Positions 23,548 to 32,250 of a stretch of 43,667 nt of DNA are shown one piece after another. Made by a program: the position numbers and the translations under genes. The DNA is taken from assembly GCA_003153555.1 (NCBI GenBank), contig PLZS01000104.1, positions 1-43,667 of the forward strand. The letters are read 5' to 3'. The notes under the pieces were generated by a model. It was not told the DNA's origin and made no database searches. It worked only from the letters and a program-made list of their open reading frames with translations. The first letter of the stretch is position 1. Every line of letters begins with the position of its first letter. This DNA is from Candidatus Melainabacteria bacterium (GTDB lineage Bacteria > Cyanobacteriota > Vampirovibrionia > Obscuribacterales > Obscuribacteraceae).

Positions 23548-25530
23548 ATGCTAGGTCCGAACGAAAAAGAAAAACGACCGCGCAGCGACTCGCTCTTTGG
23601 CAACGTGGATCCTTTGCTGGGCAAAACCATGGGTGGCCGCTGGGAAGTCCTTGAATTTCTCGGTGAAGGCAGCATGAGCGTGGTCTACAAAGCCCAAGAC
23701 CACGAGACTAACGAGCCGGTCGTCCTCAAAATCCTGCACCATCATCTCGTTGCCAATGCCAAAAGCCTGAAGCGCTTTGAGCAGCGTGCCAAAGCGACAG
23801 TAGATCTCCATCACGATCGAATTTCAAAAGTGCTGGACATTCACCTTTCGCCTGATGGTCAGGTTTTTCTTGTTGTTGAGCCACTGAAAGGCGAAAGTTT
23901 AGAAGACCTGCTCGCTAAAACAGGACATTTATCGGTCGATCACGCCGTCGAAATATTTTCGCAAGCCTGCGAAGCTCTCGAATACGCTCACGGAGAAGAC
24001 GTTCTGCACAGAGACTTGAAACCAAGCAACATCGTTTTATTGGAAACAAGCTCCATCACAGACGAAGTGAAATTGGTTGATTTTGGCATCGCCAGACTTT
24101 TGACTGAAGAAGGCGATGACATCAAATCCAGTGGCTATATCACCCGCACCCGCGAAGTATTTGGCAGTCCAATGTACATGAGCCCAGAGCAATGCATGGG
24201 TAAGAAGCTGGATGCACGGTCTGATATTTATTCAATCGGCTGCGTAATGTACGAGACCTTGACCGGCAAACCACCGTTTGTTGGTAAGAATGTGCTCGAG
24301 ACGGCTTACAAGCACATGAACGAATCGCCCAAACCGATGACCACCGATACGTCTTCTGGACGATCACTGGCGCGTCTCGAAGCAGTCATATTTAAGTGTC
24401 TGGCAAAAGATCCAAACGAAAGATATCAACTGGTGACGCAGTTGTATCAAGACTTGCAGATGTTGCTCAAAGCTAACGATACGACTTGGGTCAATAACGC
24501 ATATGCCTTGAAAAAGATTGCCAAAGCTAAAAAGCGCGAAAATCGCAAATTCGTCATGAGCTTCGAGGTTGGTGTCTTCAGCGGTGCCGCCGTGCTTTTA
24601 TTTGCGGTGGTGGCAATCTGGTCGTTTATGTTCTTAGGCTCGGATTCGCAGGAATTTCCAGCCTTTAAAAACGACAAACTTTTTGTTGTCCAAGAACGAA
24701 AGCAACCGCCTGAGGTTCCTGATTTTGGTAGCCAGGAAGAAGCGTACAAAATGGACGCCGATTCAGCGAGAAAAGAGAAGGGTGAGAAAAGCAAAGAATT
24801 TTTGGCGGCAACCAAACACCTCGTCGATCTATATACAAGAGCAGGTCATTGGAATGAAGCAGCGGAGCAGTTAGGAAAAATCGCAGAAATTGCTCCAGGT
24901 ATCGATCCGAACATTCCGGTGCCGAAAGTATTAGCGACTGAGGCCTTCTGTTTTTTCGAGCAAAATGAATTCGACAAAGCGTTTAAAACAGCCATGAGCG
25001 CTATTGATGAATTCGATAAACAAGGCAATGCGAAAGATAGTTCTCTCTATCTTGCTTACACTATAGTCGGCGATGTATATTCTTCGAAGAATCAATTGTC
25101 GGAGGCAGCTGGGGTCTATGACAAACTTTATCAGCTCGCCGATTCTAGAAAATTGGTGTCACCATTAGAGTATGTGCAAGCTTGTGTGACTCTCGGAGAT
25201 ATCTACCGGCGCCAAAACAAGTTGCAGGAGTCAGATCGCCTATACAAGCTAGGTTTGGACTCTGCTCAAAACTACCTTAGCGATCCCAAACCGAATTTAT
25301 TCTTGGCAAAAGCAAAGTACGGATATGGTCTCGTTCTCTTTGCAGAAGGTAAGTACAAGGACGCCGAAGCTTCGCTGCGCGATGCACAAGCCACGGTCAA
25401 ATCGGTTGGTCCCCCGCTTGGAGGAGAGAAGAGCGCCCTCTATGGAGCGACCAAGAGAATGATCACCGAATGTTTATGGAAGACCAATCCATTCGGCGCT
25501 ATCTCAGCAAGATTCGGCGACGGTAAATAA
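23548..25530 (+). CDS. Transmembrane Ser/Thr kinase homologue with TPR region; helix-C Glu replaced by Arg, 660 aa
   Basis: This is a tandem paralogue of the preceding kinase with the same order: kinase domain (~residues 30-300), one transmembrane helix (~342-364), then TPR-like repeats (GHWNEAAEQLGKIAEIAP, NQLSEAAGVYDKLYQLAD, KYKDAEASLRDAQATV). It keeps Lys61 (VVLKIL), HRDLKPSN with Asp156, DFG at 178-180 and SPMYMSPEQ. However, where the paralogue has Glu91 (RFQQEAQATATL) it has Arg80 (RFEQRAKATVDL), so the usual Lys-Glu salt bridge of active kinases cannot form. It may be weakly active, activated differently, or a pseudokinase regulating its neighbour. The ATG at 23548 is chosen over a GTG at 23506 because AAGG lies 6-7 bases upstream and the longer N-terminus is Cys-rich and unlike the paralogue. 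Confidence 0.9.
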   Translation: MLGPNEKEKRPRSDSLFGNVDPLLGKTMGGRWEVLEFLGEGSMSVVYKAQDHETNEPVVLKILHHHLVANAKSLKRFEQRAKATVDLHHDRISKVLDIHLSPDGQVFLVVEPLKGESLEDLLAKTGHLSVDHAVEIFSQACEALEYAHGEDVLHRDLKPSNIVLLETSSITDEVKLVDFGIARLLTEEGDDIKSSGYITRTREVFGSPMYMSPEQCMGKKLDARSDIYSIGCVMYETLTGKPPFVGKNVLETAYKHMNESPKPMTTDTSSGRSLARLEAVIFKCLAKDPNERYQLVTQLYQDLQMLLKANDTTWVNNAYALKKIAKAKKRENRKFVMSFEVGVFSGAAVLLFAVVAIWSFMFLGSDSQEFPAFKNDKLFVVQERKQPPEVPDFGSQEEAYKMDADSARKEKGEKSKEFLAATKHLVDLYTRAGHWNEAAEQLGKIAEIAPGIDPNIPVPKVLATEAFCFFEQNEFDKAFKTAMSAIDEFDKQGNAKDSSLYLAYTIVGDVYSSKNQLSEAAGVYDKLYQLADSRKLVSPLEYVQACVTLGDIYRRQNKLQESDRLYKLGLDSAQNYLSDPKPNLFLAKAKYGYGLVLFAEGKYKDAEASLRDAQATVKSVGPPLGGEKSALYGATKRMITECLWKTNPFGAISARFGDGK

Positions 25531-26625
25531 CTACTGTTGCTTGGTTGGTGTCTTCTTGTTCAGCTCAGACAGAGCATCTTGCGCAATCTTTGATTTAGGA
25601 TTGATCTCCAATGCTTTGGTGTATTCCTTGATTGCATCAGCAGTTTGCCCTTGCTTCGTCAAGAACTGGGCGTATTGAACACGCGCAGTAACGTCGCGAG
25701 GAGTGATCACCAATGTTTCTTCGAAGGCAGTTCGAGCACCTTTGGTATCACCGGATTGGAAAAGTGCTTCAGCAAGGCGACGATGAGCTGGTCCAAACTT
25801 AGGATCCGACTTGATCGCCTTACGTTGAGTTTCGATTGCTCCGGTCAGATCACCTTTCTTCTGCATCATCCATCCCAAGCCGCTCAAAGCGTTTGGATGT
25901 TTCGGCACCAATTTCAGTGCACTTTTGAAAGCGGCAATGGCATTTTCAATGTCACCGGAATCAGCATAAATGTTACCGAGGTTGATATATGACTCAGGCA
26001 CATCTTTGTTGATTGCAATCGCTTCCTTTTCTTCTTTGATGGCTTCTTGGAATTCATTCTTTTGAGCCAGCAAAACACCAAGATTCAAGTGTGGAGTTGG
26101 ATCCTTGGGATTGATTTCAGCGGCCTTTTTATAAGCCGCGATCGCTTCGTCTACTTGACCGACATGAGTCAAGGCAAAACCAAGATCTAAATGTGCTCTG
26201 AAACTGGTCGGCTTTAACGTTGTCGCTTGACGAAATTCTTCAAGTGCCAGATCGATCTTGCTCTGATTAGCGTAAATCTGTCCGAGCACTACGTGAGGCA
26301 GAAAGTATTTAGGATCCAACTTGATTGCTTGTTTCTCTTCCAAAATAGCAGTGTCGTAATCCTCGTTGGCAGCCAGAGCAGCACCAAGGCGTTGATGCGC
26401 TTTGGCATTGGTTGGCTCAATGCGAATTGTTTCTCTGAATTCAGCGATTGCTTCTTTTACTTTGCCTCTTCCGTAAAGAGATTCTGCTTTTTTCATCTGA
26501 ACGCTATCGGACGATCCCGAGGATTCCTCTGCTGCCACTGCTGCTAAAGGTGCACCGATAGCCGTTGCTGCAAACATAACTCCAAGCAAACCGTTCACTG
26601 CAAAGTTGTTTCTGTCCTTACTCAA
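25531..26625 (-). CDS. Exported TPR-repeat protein, 364 aa
   Basis: After a signal peptide (hydrophobic ~10-30, ending AAVAAEE) nearly the whole chain is tandem 34-residue TPR units, about nine. Examples are GKVKEAIAEFRETIRIEP, SKIDLALEEFRQATTLKP, GQVDEAIAAYKKAAEINP and GQTADAIKEYTKALEINP. It is a protein-interaction scaffold of the cell envelope. The start is TTG at 26625, supported by GGAGG 9 bases upstream. Its stop codon abuts the stop of the second kinase gene with no base between. A role as an extracytoplasmic partner of the kinase TPR regions is possible but only positional. Confidence 0.88.
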   Translation of the reverse strand: MSKDRNNFAVNGLLGVMFAATAIGAPLAAVAAEESSGSSDSVQMKKAESLYGRGKVKEAIAEFRETIRIEPTNAKAHQRLGAALAANEDYDTAILEEKQAIKLDPKYFLPHVVLGQIYANQSKIDLALEEFRQATTLKPTSFRAHLDLGFALTHVGQVDEAIAAYKKAAEINPKDPTPHLNLGVLLAQKNEFQEAIKEEKEAIAINKDVPESYINLGNIYADSGDIENAIAAFKSALKLVPKHPNALSGLGWMMQKKGDLTGAIETQRKAIKSDPKFGPAHRRLAEALFQSGDTKGARTAFEETLVITPRDVTARVQYAQFLTKQGQTADAIKEYTKALEINPKSKIAQDALSELNKKTPTKQQ

Positions 26626-26681
26626 TTGAAAACGCCTCCGTTAGCATTCGTAATTTGTAGACTTATAAGCGTAAGAGCTGG

Positions 26682-26700
26682 CTGGGAGCCCGCCCTTTCA
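26682..26700 (+). repeat. Degenerate GGGAGC-type intergenic repeat
   Basis: CTGGGAGCCCGCCC resembles the head of the GGGAGCGCCGGC elements but has no good stem. It is in the gap after deoC. I list it as a possible decayed relative only. Confidence 0.25.
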
Positions 26701-26706
26701 AGTTGA

Positions 26707-27387
26707 TCAATATGCCGCTTGTACAGCTTGCGAACCTTTGACGATAGAAACTCCAGCTGAAGTTCCCAGTCGCGTCGCACCTGCATCAATCAAAGCTTTG
26801 GCTTTCTCGTAATCTCTAATTCCAGCGCTTGCTTTGATTCCGAGCTTTGCCGAACCAAGCGTATCTTTTATCAGTCGAATGTCTTCAACAGTTGCGCCTT
26901 TTCCGTCTTTCACAAAACCGGTGGAAGTTTTTACCATTTGCGCACCACCGGCGATGCAGGCTTTGGTGGCAGCTATCTTTTCATCATCTGTGAGCAAATC
27001 ACATTCGATGATTACTTTGACTGGGTGCTCTTTGGCAACTTTGACGATGGCTTTGATTTCTTCGGCGACAAAATCAAATTCGCCATCTTTCAAGGCGCCG
27101 ATGTTAATCACCATGTCTATTTCTTCCGCCCCTTCAGAAATTGCTTTCTGAGTTTCGGCAATTTTTACATCAGTAAGATTAGCTCCCAGCGGGAATCCTA
27201 TTACAGTTGCTACGGCAACCTTGCTGGAGGATAGTTCTTTTACTGCTTGACGCACATGCACAGGATTTACGCAGACAGCGTAAAAATTGTTCTCTTTGGC
27301 TTCCTCACACAACTTGGTGATCTCTGCTTTGCGAGCATTTGGATTCAACAGCGTGTGATCAATGTACTTGGCAATTTCTGGATTCAC
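26707..27387 (-). CDS. deoC: Deoxyribose-phosphate aldolase
   Basis: DeoC splits 2-deoxyribose 5-phosphate into glyceraldehyde 3-phosphate and acetaldehyde, allowing use of deoxynucleosides as carbon source. The 226-residue TIM-barrel protein has IDHTLLNP at the N-terminus, Asp91 in EEIDMVINIG, the Schiff-base Lys153 in MVKTSTGF, and the assisting Lys185 in GIKASAGIR, all canonical. The GTG at 27387 has GGGAG 8 bases upstream and is preferred to a TTG two codons earlier (27393). It is 61 bases downstream of carB on the same strand. No deoA/deoB/deoD gene is nearby. Confidence 0.96.
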   Translation of the reverse strand: MNPEIAKYIDHTLLNPNARKAEITKLCEEAKENNFYAVCVNPVHVRQAVKELSSSKVAVATVIGFPLGANLTDVKIAETQKAISEGAEEIDMVINIGALKDGEFDFVAEEIKAIVKVAKEHPVKVIIECDLLTDDEKIAATKACIAGGAQMVKTSTGFVKDGKGATVEDIRLIKDTLGSAKLGIKASAGIRDYEKAKALIDAGATRLGTSAGVSIVKGSQAVQAAY

Positions 27388-27448
27388 AACCAATTCTCCC
27401 GAACGAGCAAGTGAGCATTATAGCCGCTTGACCGGATTCCTGGGGCGC

Positions 27449-30400
27449 TCAGGAAGAAAAGCCAACTGTGCGGCGGCGGGTAGAAGTTTCCCAGAATGCA
27501 ATGTTTCGATGATATTCCTGCAGAGCGTTGACGCTCAAGGGTCCCTGCTGCAGTGCGGCAATCGCCGCAGCAGTGGCACGTGCACCCGCCAGCGTTGTCA
27601 CTACCGGAATGTTGTAGTTGACGGCTGCCCGCCTAATCAGCTGGTCATCCTCGCGGGCGGTTCTACCCGATGGAATGTTAATGACTAATTGAATTTCACC
27701 ATTCTTAATTCTGTCGACAAGATTAGGGCGACCCTCAGATACCTTGTTTACGGGCGTTACTGGAATGCCGCCTGTTTTGATCGCAGAAGATGTCCCGCGC
27801 GTCGCCACAATCTCCAAACCAAGCTGATAAAGGCTCTGTGCTACCTGCACTACCTCTTGTTTGTGAATGTCGGAAACGCTGATAAAGCATTTGCCTTTGG
27901 TAGGCAGAACTTGACCAGCTGCGATTTGCGCCTTGGCAAAGGCTAGACCGAACTGGGTGGCGATGCCCATCACTTCTCCAGTGGAGCGCATCTCGGGACC
28001 TAGCGAAATTTGCGAGCCCGGAAAACGTTTGAACGGAATTACCACAGACTTCACCGAAATGTGAGGCGGCAGCAGTCTAGGTGCAATTCCCAACTCGGAA
28101 AGCGTCTTACCAGTCATCACAGCCGCCGCTAACTTAGCCCACGGCACGCCAGTTGCTTTGGAGACAAAGGGAACGGTTCGGCTGGCGCGGGGATTAACTT
28201 CGAGAATGTAGAGATCGTCACCCTGCAAGGCAAACTGTATGTTCATCAAACCGATAACTTTCAATTCTCTGGCTAAATCGTTAGTGGCGCGACGAATTTC
28301 CTCAATTATTTTCAGTGGAATAGTTTGAGTCGGCAAGACACAGGTGCTGTCACCTGAGTGGATACCTGCTTCTTCTACGTGCTCCATGATTCCGGCAATG
28401 ATTGAGGCTCGGCCATCAGAAATTGCATCTACATCTATTTCAATTGCATTTTCAAGAAACTGATCTACCAATACAGCCAGTTTAGGATTGCTGCCATAAC
28501 CTGTCTTGAGCCAGCGTTCAAGCTCTTCTTGATTGTAGATAATCTCCATAGCTCGGCCGCCCAGCACATAACTGGGGCGAACCAGAACCGGGTAGCCGAT
28601 TTTGGTGGCAATATCAATTGCTTCTTGCGGGCTGTGAGCGACCGCACCCGGAGGCTGACGTAGTCCCAATTTGTCAATCAGGATGCCAAAGCGAGCCCGA
28701 TCTTCAGCGATGTCGATTGATTCCGGCGAGGTGCCGAGAATTTTAAAACCGCGCGCTTCTAACCCCTTCGCTAACTTCAGAGGAGTTTGACCACCCATCT
28801 GAACAATGATGCCTTCTGGCTTTTCAACGAGGGCGATGTTGGTCACGTCTTCTAAAGTAAGTGATTCGAAATAGAGACGATCCGAAACATCGTAGTCGGT
28901 CGAAACCGTTTCTGGATTTGAGTTCACCATAACTGATTCAAACCCAAGCTCTCGAAGGGCAATGCTGCTGTGCACGCAACAATAGTCGAACTCAATGCCC
29001 TGACCGATTCGGTTAGGACCGCCGCCCAAAATCATGATCCGCGGTTTTGTCGATGGAGGTACTTCAGTTTCTTCGTCGTAAGTCGAGTACATGTAAGGCG
29101 TGCTTGCTTCGAACTCAGCCGAGCAGGTGTCGATCATCTTATAGACCGGCGCGATACCTAACTTCTGGCGATATTCAAAAACAGCAGTCTCATCAACTTT
29201 ATCATCGGCAATTAAATCAGCCAGCTGGACGTCGCTGAATCCAAGTCGTTTCAGATGAAGCAGATAATCTTTATCGAGGTCAGCCAAAGTCTTGACTTTG
29301 GCGCTGAATGCTTTCGTTTCCTGAAACAACTCAAGTAGATTGTCCAGATACCAAGGATCTATGGATGTTAGCTCGGCTACTTCTTTTATGGATATGCCAG
29401 CGTCGAGTGCTCCGAAAATATCGGTAATCCGATGTTGAGTTGGAACAGAAAGTCGACGCCGCCATTCCCAAAAATCCGCCTTGGCGCGTGCGGGCACTGC
29501 GACGAATCCTGCCAGACCCAGTTCTAAGCCCCGGAGAGCTTTCTGAATCGACTCTTGGAACGTCCTGCCAACAGCCATAACTTCTCCGACTGCTTTCATT
29601 TGAGTCGTCAAAGTGGTATCTGCACCACGAAATTTTTCAAAATTGAATCTCGGAATTTTGGTGACAACATAGTCCAACGTCGGTTCAAAAGAAGCTGGTG
29701 TTGTTTTAGTGATGTCGTTTGCAATCTCGTCTAGAGTCAGGCCGATTGCCAGCTTAGCGGCAATTTTCGCGATCGGATAACCAGTTGCTTTACTGGCCAA
29801 CGCGGAAGATCTGGAAACACGAGGATTCATTTCGATGATGATGATTCTGCCTGTTTCAGGATGAACACCGAACTGAATATTGGAACCACCTGTGTCTACG
29901 CCGATGGCCCGAATGATTTTTATCGACGCATCGCGCAGCGCTTGATACTCTCTGTCCGTCAGCGTCTGCACAGGTGCCACTGTGATTGAATCACCGGTGT
30001 GCACACCCATCGGATCGAAATTTTCGATGCCGCAGATGATCACGACGTTGTCGGCGCAATCACGCATCACTTCAAGTTCTATTTCTTTCCAACCGAGAAC
30101 ACTTTCTTCCAAAAGTATTTCGCTGACCGGACTGGCACACAAACCTTGCCAGGCGATATCTTCCAATTCTTCCTGGTTGTAGGCGATGCCACCACCGGCG
30201 CCACCAAGAGTGAACGCTGGTCTGATGATCACAGGAAAGCCGAGACGGGCCGCGATGTCCTTTACTTCGGAAAGTTTGTGGGCTATTCCTGATTCCGGAA
30301 CATCGAGTCCTATCTCTAGCATCTTGGCCTTGAAAAGTTGACGATCTTCAGCCAGCTTAATCGCTTCAATTTTGGCGCCGATTAGCTCAACTTTGTATTC

Positions 30401-30727
30401 GTCTAATACACCGGACTCGGCTAATTCCACTGCCACGTTCAAGGCAGTCTGTCCGCCCATGGTCGGCAAGAGAGCCTGTGGTCGCTCTTTAATGATTACT
30501 TCTCGGGCTACTTCGGCTGTAACCGGTTCGATATATGTTCGGTCTGCCACTTCGGGATCGGTCATGATCGTGGCCGGGTTCGAATTGATCAGAACAACTT
30601 CGTATCCCTCGTCCCTCAGTGCCTTGCAGGCTTGGCTGCCGGAATAATCAAATTCGCAAGCCTGGCCGATAGTAATTGGTCCCGCACCCAGCACGAGAAT
30701 TTTTTGAATGTCGCTGCGTTTAGCCAC
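27449..30727 (-). CDS. carB: Carbamoyl-phosphate synthase large subunit
   Basis: CarB makes carbamoyl phosphate from bicarbonate, ammonia (from the CarA glutaminase) and two ATP, feeding pyrimidine and arginine synthesis. The 1092 residues show the duplicated ATP-grasp halves: [18 protein letters not shown] near residue 15 and [17 protein letters not shown] near 570, each followed by ATP-grasp blocks such as [18 protein letters not shown] and [18 protein letters not shown]. The C-terminal ~130 residues form the MGS-like allosteric domain ([23 protein letters not shown]). The start is GTG; the spacing to AAGAAGG is short, so it is not certain. carA is not in the window. Confidence 0.98.
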   Translation of the reverse strand: MAKRSDIQKILVLGAGPITIGQACEFDYSGSQACKALRDEGYEVVLINSNPATIMTDPEVADRTYIEPVTAEVAREVIIKERPQALLPTMGGQTALNVAVELAESGVLDEYKVELIGAKIEAIKLAEDRQLFKAKMLEIGLDVPESGIAHKLSEVKDIAARLGFPVIIRPAFTLGGAGGGIAYNQEELEDIAWQGLCASPVSEILLEESVLGWKEIELEVMRDCADNVVIICGIENFDPMGVHTGDSITVAPVQTLTDREYQALRDASIKIIRAIGVDTGGSNIQFGVHPETGRIIIIEMNPRVSRSSALASKATGYPIAKIAAKLAIGLTLDEIANDITKTTPASFEPTLDYVVTKIPRFNFEKFRGADTTLTTQMKAVGEVMAVGRTFQESIQKALRGLELGLAGFVAVPARAKADFWEWRRRLSVPTQHRITDIFGALDAGISIKEVAELTSIDPWYLDNLLELFQETKAFSAKVKTLADLDKDYLLHLKRLGFSDVQLADLIADDKVDETAVFEYRQKLGIAPVYKMIDTCSAEFEASTPYMYSTYDEETEVPPSTKPRIMILGGGPNRIGQGIEFDYCCVHSSIALRELGFESVMVNSNPETVSTDYDVSDRLYFESLTLEDVTNIALVEKPEGIIVQMGGQTPLKLAKGLEARGFKILGTSPESIDIAEDRARFGILIDKLGLRQPPGAVAHSPQEAIDIATKIGYPVLVRPSYVLGGRAMEIIYNQEELERWLKTGYGSNPKLAVLVDQFLENAIEIDVDAISDGRASIIAGIMEHVEEAGIHSGDSTCVLPTQTIPLKIIEEIRRATNDLARELKVIGLMNIQFALQGDDLYILEVNPRASRTVPFVSKATGVPWAKLAAAVMTGKTLSELGIAPRLLPPHISVKSVVIPFKRFPGSQISLGPEMRSTGEVMGIATQFGLAFAKAQIAAGQVLPTKGKCFISVSDIHKQEVVQVAQSLYQLGLEIVATRGTSSAIKTGGIPVTPVNKVSEGRPNLVDRIKNGEIQLVINIPSGRTAREDDQLIRRAAVNYNIPVVTTLAGARATAAAIAALQQGPLSVNALQEYHRNIAFWETSTRRRTVGFSS

Positions 30728-31154
30728 TGCCTTCTTCTTATATACGCGAAAAGTTCTTTGCCCGATTGATTATAAGCGCTCAGTCGCCTTCAGTTCGTTC
30801 GGCTCCCACACCCAGACCGGCGCGTTTTGCTAAGCACAGCCCGCACATGCCGCGCTCCTCTTGCTACAGCGTCCTAACGCGGTTTTGAATATGCGTGTTG
30901 GGCAGCCCTGTTCATTACAGAGTGTGAACAATCAGCGAAGTAACGATCACGGGAAGAGGGTTTAGACGATCTCGCTCTGTGGTATGGCAGACGCCATGTC
31001 GATCTTCGTTTCCTTAAACTTCGTCAGATAACGTTTTAAAGGGGCTGCTTGGTTGGTAAGTGATGTCATGGAAGTTCTGGGACATCTTCCAGTCAGATAG
31101 CTAGTCAAGCCGCTTTACGGTATGCGCTGCAACCGTAGCGTTTGGGGGGAATCG
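30728..31154. other. 427-base intergenic region between carB and the alpha/beta hydrolase
   Basis: This is the largest gap. The flanking genes are divergent, so it should hold both promoters. I see no tRNA, no terminator and no convincing gene. A 10-codon ATG-TAG frame at 31068 lies within a weak stem TGGAAG/CTTCCA (31069-31091), and ATGGC-agac-GCCAT forms a short hairpin at 30984-30997. Neither is compelling. The length suggests regulation or an unrecognised small RNA. Confidence 0.4.
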
Positions 31155-32180
31155 ATGCGCGCCATTTCAAAATTTGCAGTTGCCCTTGCGACATGCGCAG
31201 CACTTCTTGCGCCTCAGGCTAAAGCAGAGGTGGTTAGACACGAGAGCGCTGAAGCTCTGATTAACCGTAAAACACCTGTGTACGTTTGGCAAGATAACGC
31301 GAAAAAGCCACGGGCAGTAGCGATTGCCATTCATGGTCTAGTCATGCACGGCGGCGTCTATGATGCGCTTGCAAAGAAATTAGCCGCTGACGGCATCATT
31401 GTCATTGCACCTGATTTGAGAGGATTCGGACGATGGCAAGGCAGCCATAACAAGCAAGGCGGACTGAATTATGGCAAGAGCTACAGGGATGTCGGCGAGT
31501 TGGTAAAAGCGGCGAAAGAGCGTTATCCAAATTTGCCTCTCTACTGCATCGGCGAAAGTCTTGGCGCCGGATTCGCAATGCACGTGGCCATTGATCATCC
31601 CGATCTAGTCGACGGCCTTATCCTGTCGAGCCCGGCATTGAAACACAGATCGTTTGTTGGACCTATGTTAAGCGAAGCGCCTGCCTTCTTAATAGATATG
31701 CGCAAAAAGGTCGACCTTGCTCCATATATCAAGAAATTTGCATCTGATGATCCGCGCATAATCGCAGAAAGTCTTGCCGATCCTCTTGTCACGAAGCGCC
31801 TGACCACCTGGGAATTAGTGCGCAGCATCAATTGCATGCGACCAAATTTGCATTACGCAAAACGAATTCCTGCGAACATTCCCCTTTTAGTGATTCAAGG
31901 AAACAAAGACAGAATGCTGAAAAGCAATGCTGTAGTGCAGTTGCTGGCGAGAGCAAAATCGAAGGATCAAACGGTTCGCTGGTTCAACGATCGTGGACAT
32001 TTGTTGCTCGAGACTGCTTACCTAAGACCTGAGACCGTGGACACCGTGAGCGGATGGTTACAGGAACACATTGATGACGCGCAGCTGACGACTCAAGTTT
32101 CGATTGGGAGCGCCGGCATCCTTGCCGGCACCTACTCAGATCAGCGCTCAGCCCCCGATATCATCGACTCGACTAACTAA
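31155..32180 (+). CDS. Exported alpha/beta hydrolase (serine hydrolase, monoacylglycerol-lipase-like), 341 aa
   Basis: A signal peptide (MRAISKF, hydrophobic core, PQAKAEV; cleavage near residue 24) precedes an alpha/beta-hydrolase fold of the S33/Hydrolase_4 type. The oxyanion segment HGLVMHGG is at ~60. The nucleophile Ser135 is in GESLGAG, with Asp252 in IQGNKDRM and His282 in DRGHLLLE completing the triad. Likely substrates are esters or monoacylglycerols, not peptides; the exact one is unknown. The ATG at 31155 has GGGGG 5 bases upstream; the longer frame to 31122 lacks a site. The last ~24 residues, starting SAGILAG, are encoded by an intergenic palindromic repeat and its flank, so the original C-terminus was probably shorter. 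Confidence 0.9.
   Translation: MRAISKFAVALATCAALLAPQAKAEVVRHESAEALINRKTPVYVWQDNAKKPRAVAIAIHGLVMHGGVYDALAKKLAADGIIVIAPDLRGFGRWQGSHNKQGGLNYGKSYRDVGELVKAAKERYPNLPLYCIGESLGAGFAMHVAIDHPDLVDGLILSSPALKHRSFVGPMLSEAPAFLIDMRKKVDLAPYIKKFASDDPRIIAESLADPLVTKRLTTWELVRSINCMRPNLHYAKRIPANIPLLVIQGNKDRMLKSNAVVQLLARAKSKDQTVRWFNDRGHLLLETAYLRPETVDTVSGWLQEHIDDAQLTTQVSIGSAGILAGTYSDQRSAPDIIDSTN
32105..32130 (+). repeat. Palindromic repeat, GGGAGCGCCGGC family, copy 4, inside the 3' end of the hydrolase gene
   Basis: This reads TGGGAGCGCCGGCA, TCCT, TGCCGGC with a perfect 7-bp stem. It is in opposite orientation to copies 1, 2, 3 and 5 and is translated as the C-terminal SAGILAG of the hydrolase. Confidence 0.75.
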
Positions 32181-32228
32181 AGCGGACATTTCTGGGGCCA
32201 CCAAGTGCGATACCACGTCATGAGACTT

Positions 32229-32245
32229 GGCGCCGGCGCTCCCAG
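32229..32245 (-). repeat. Palindromic repeat, GGGAGCGCCGGC family, copy 5 (truncated)
   Basis: On the minus strand this reads CTGGGAGCGCCGGCGCC; the head is intact and the returning stem is reduced to GGCGCC. It lies between the hydrolase and the protease stop codons, 98 bases from copy 4 in inverted orientation. Confidence 0.6.
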
Positions 32246-32250
32246 CGCTC

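Noticed and set aside
31068..31100. 10-codon frame before the hydrolase as a leader peptide
   Set aside because: No ribosome site, no regulatory codon run and no terminator pair.
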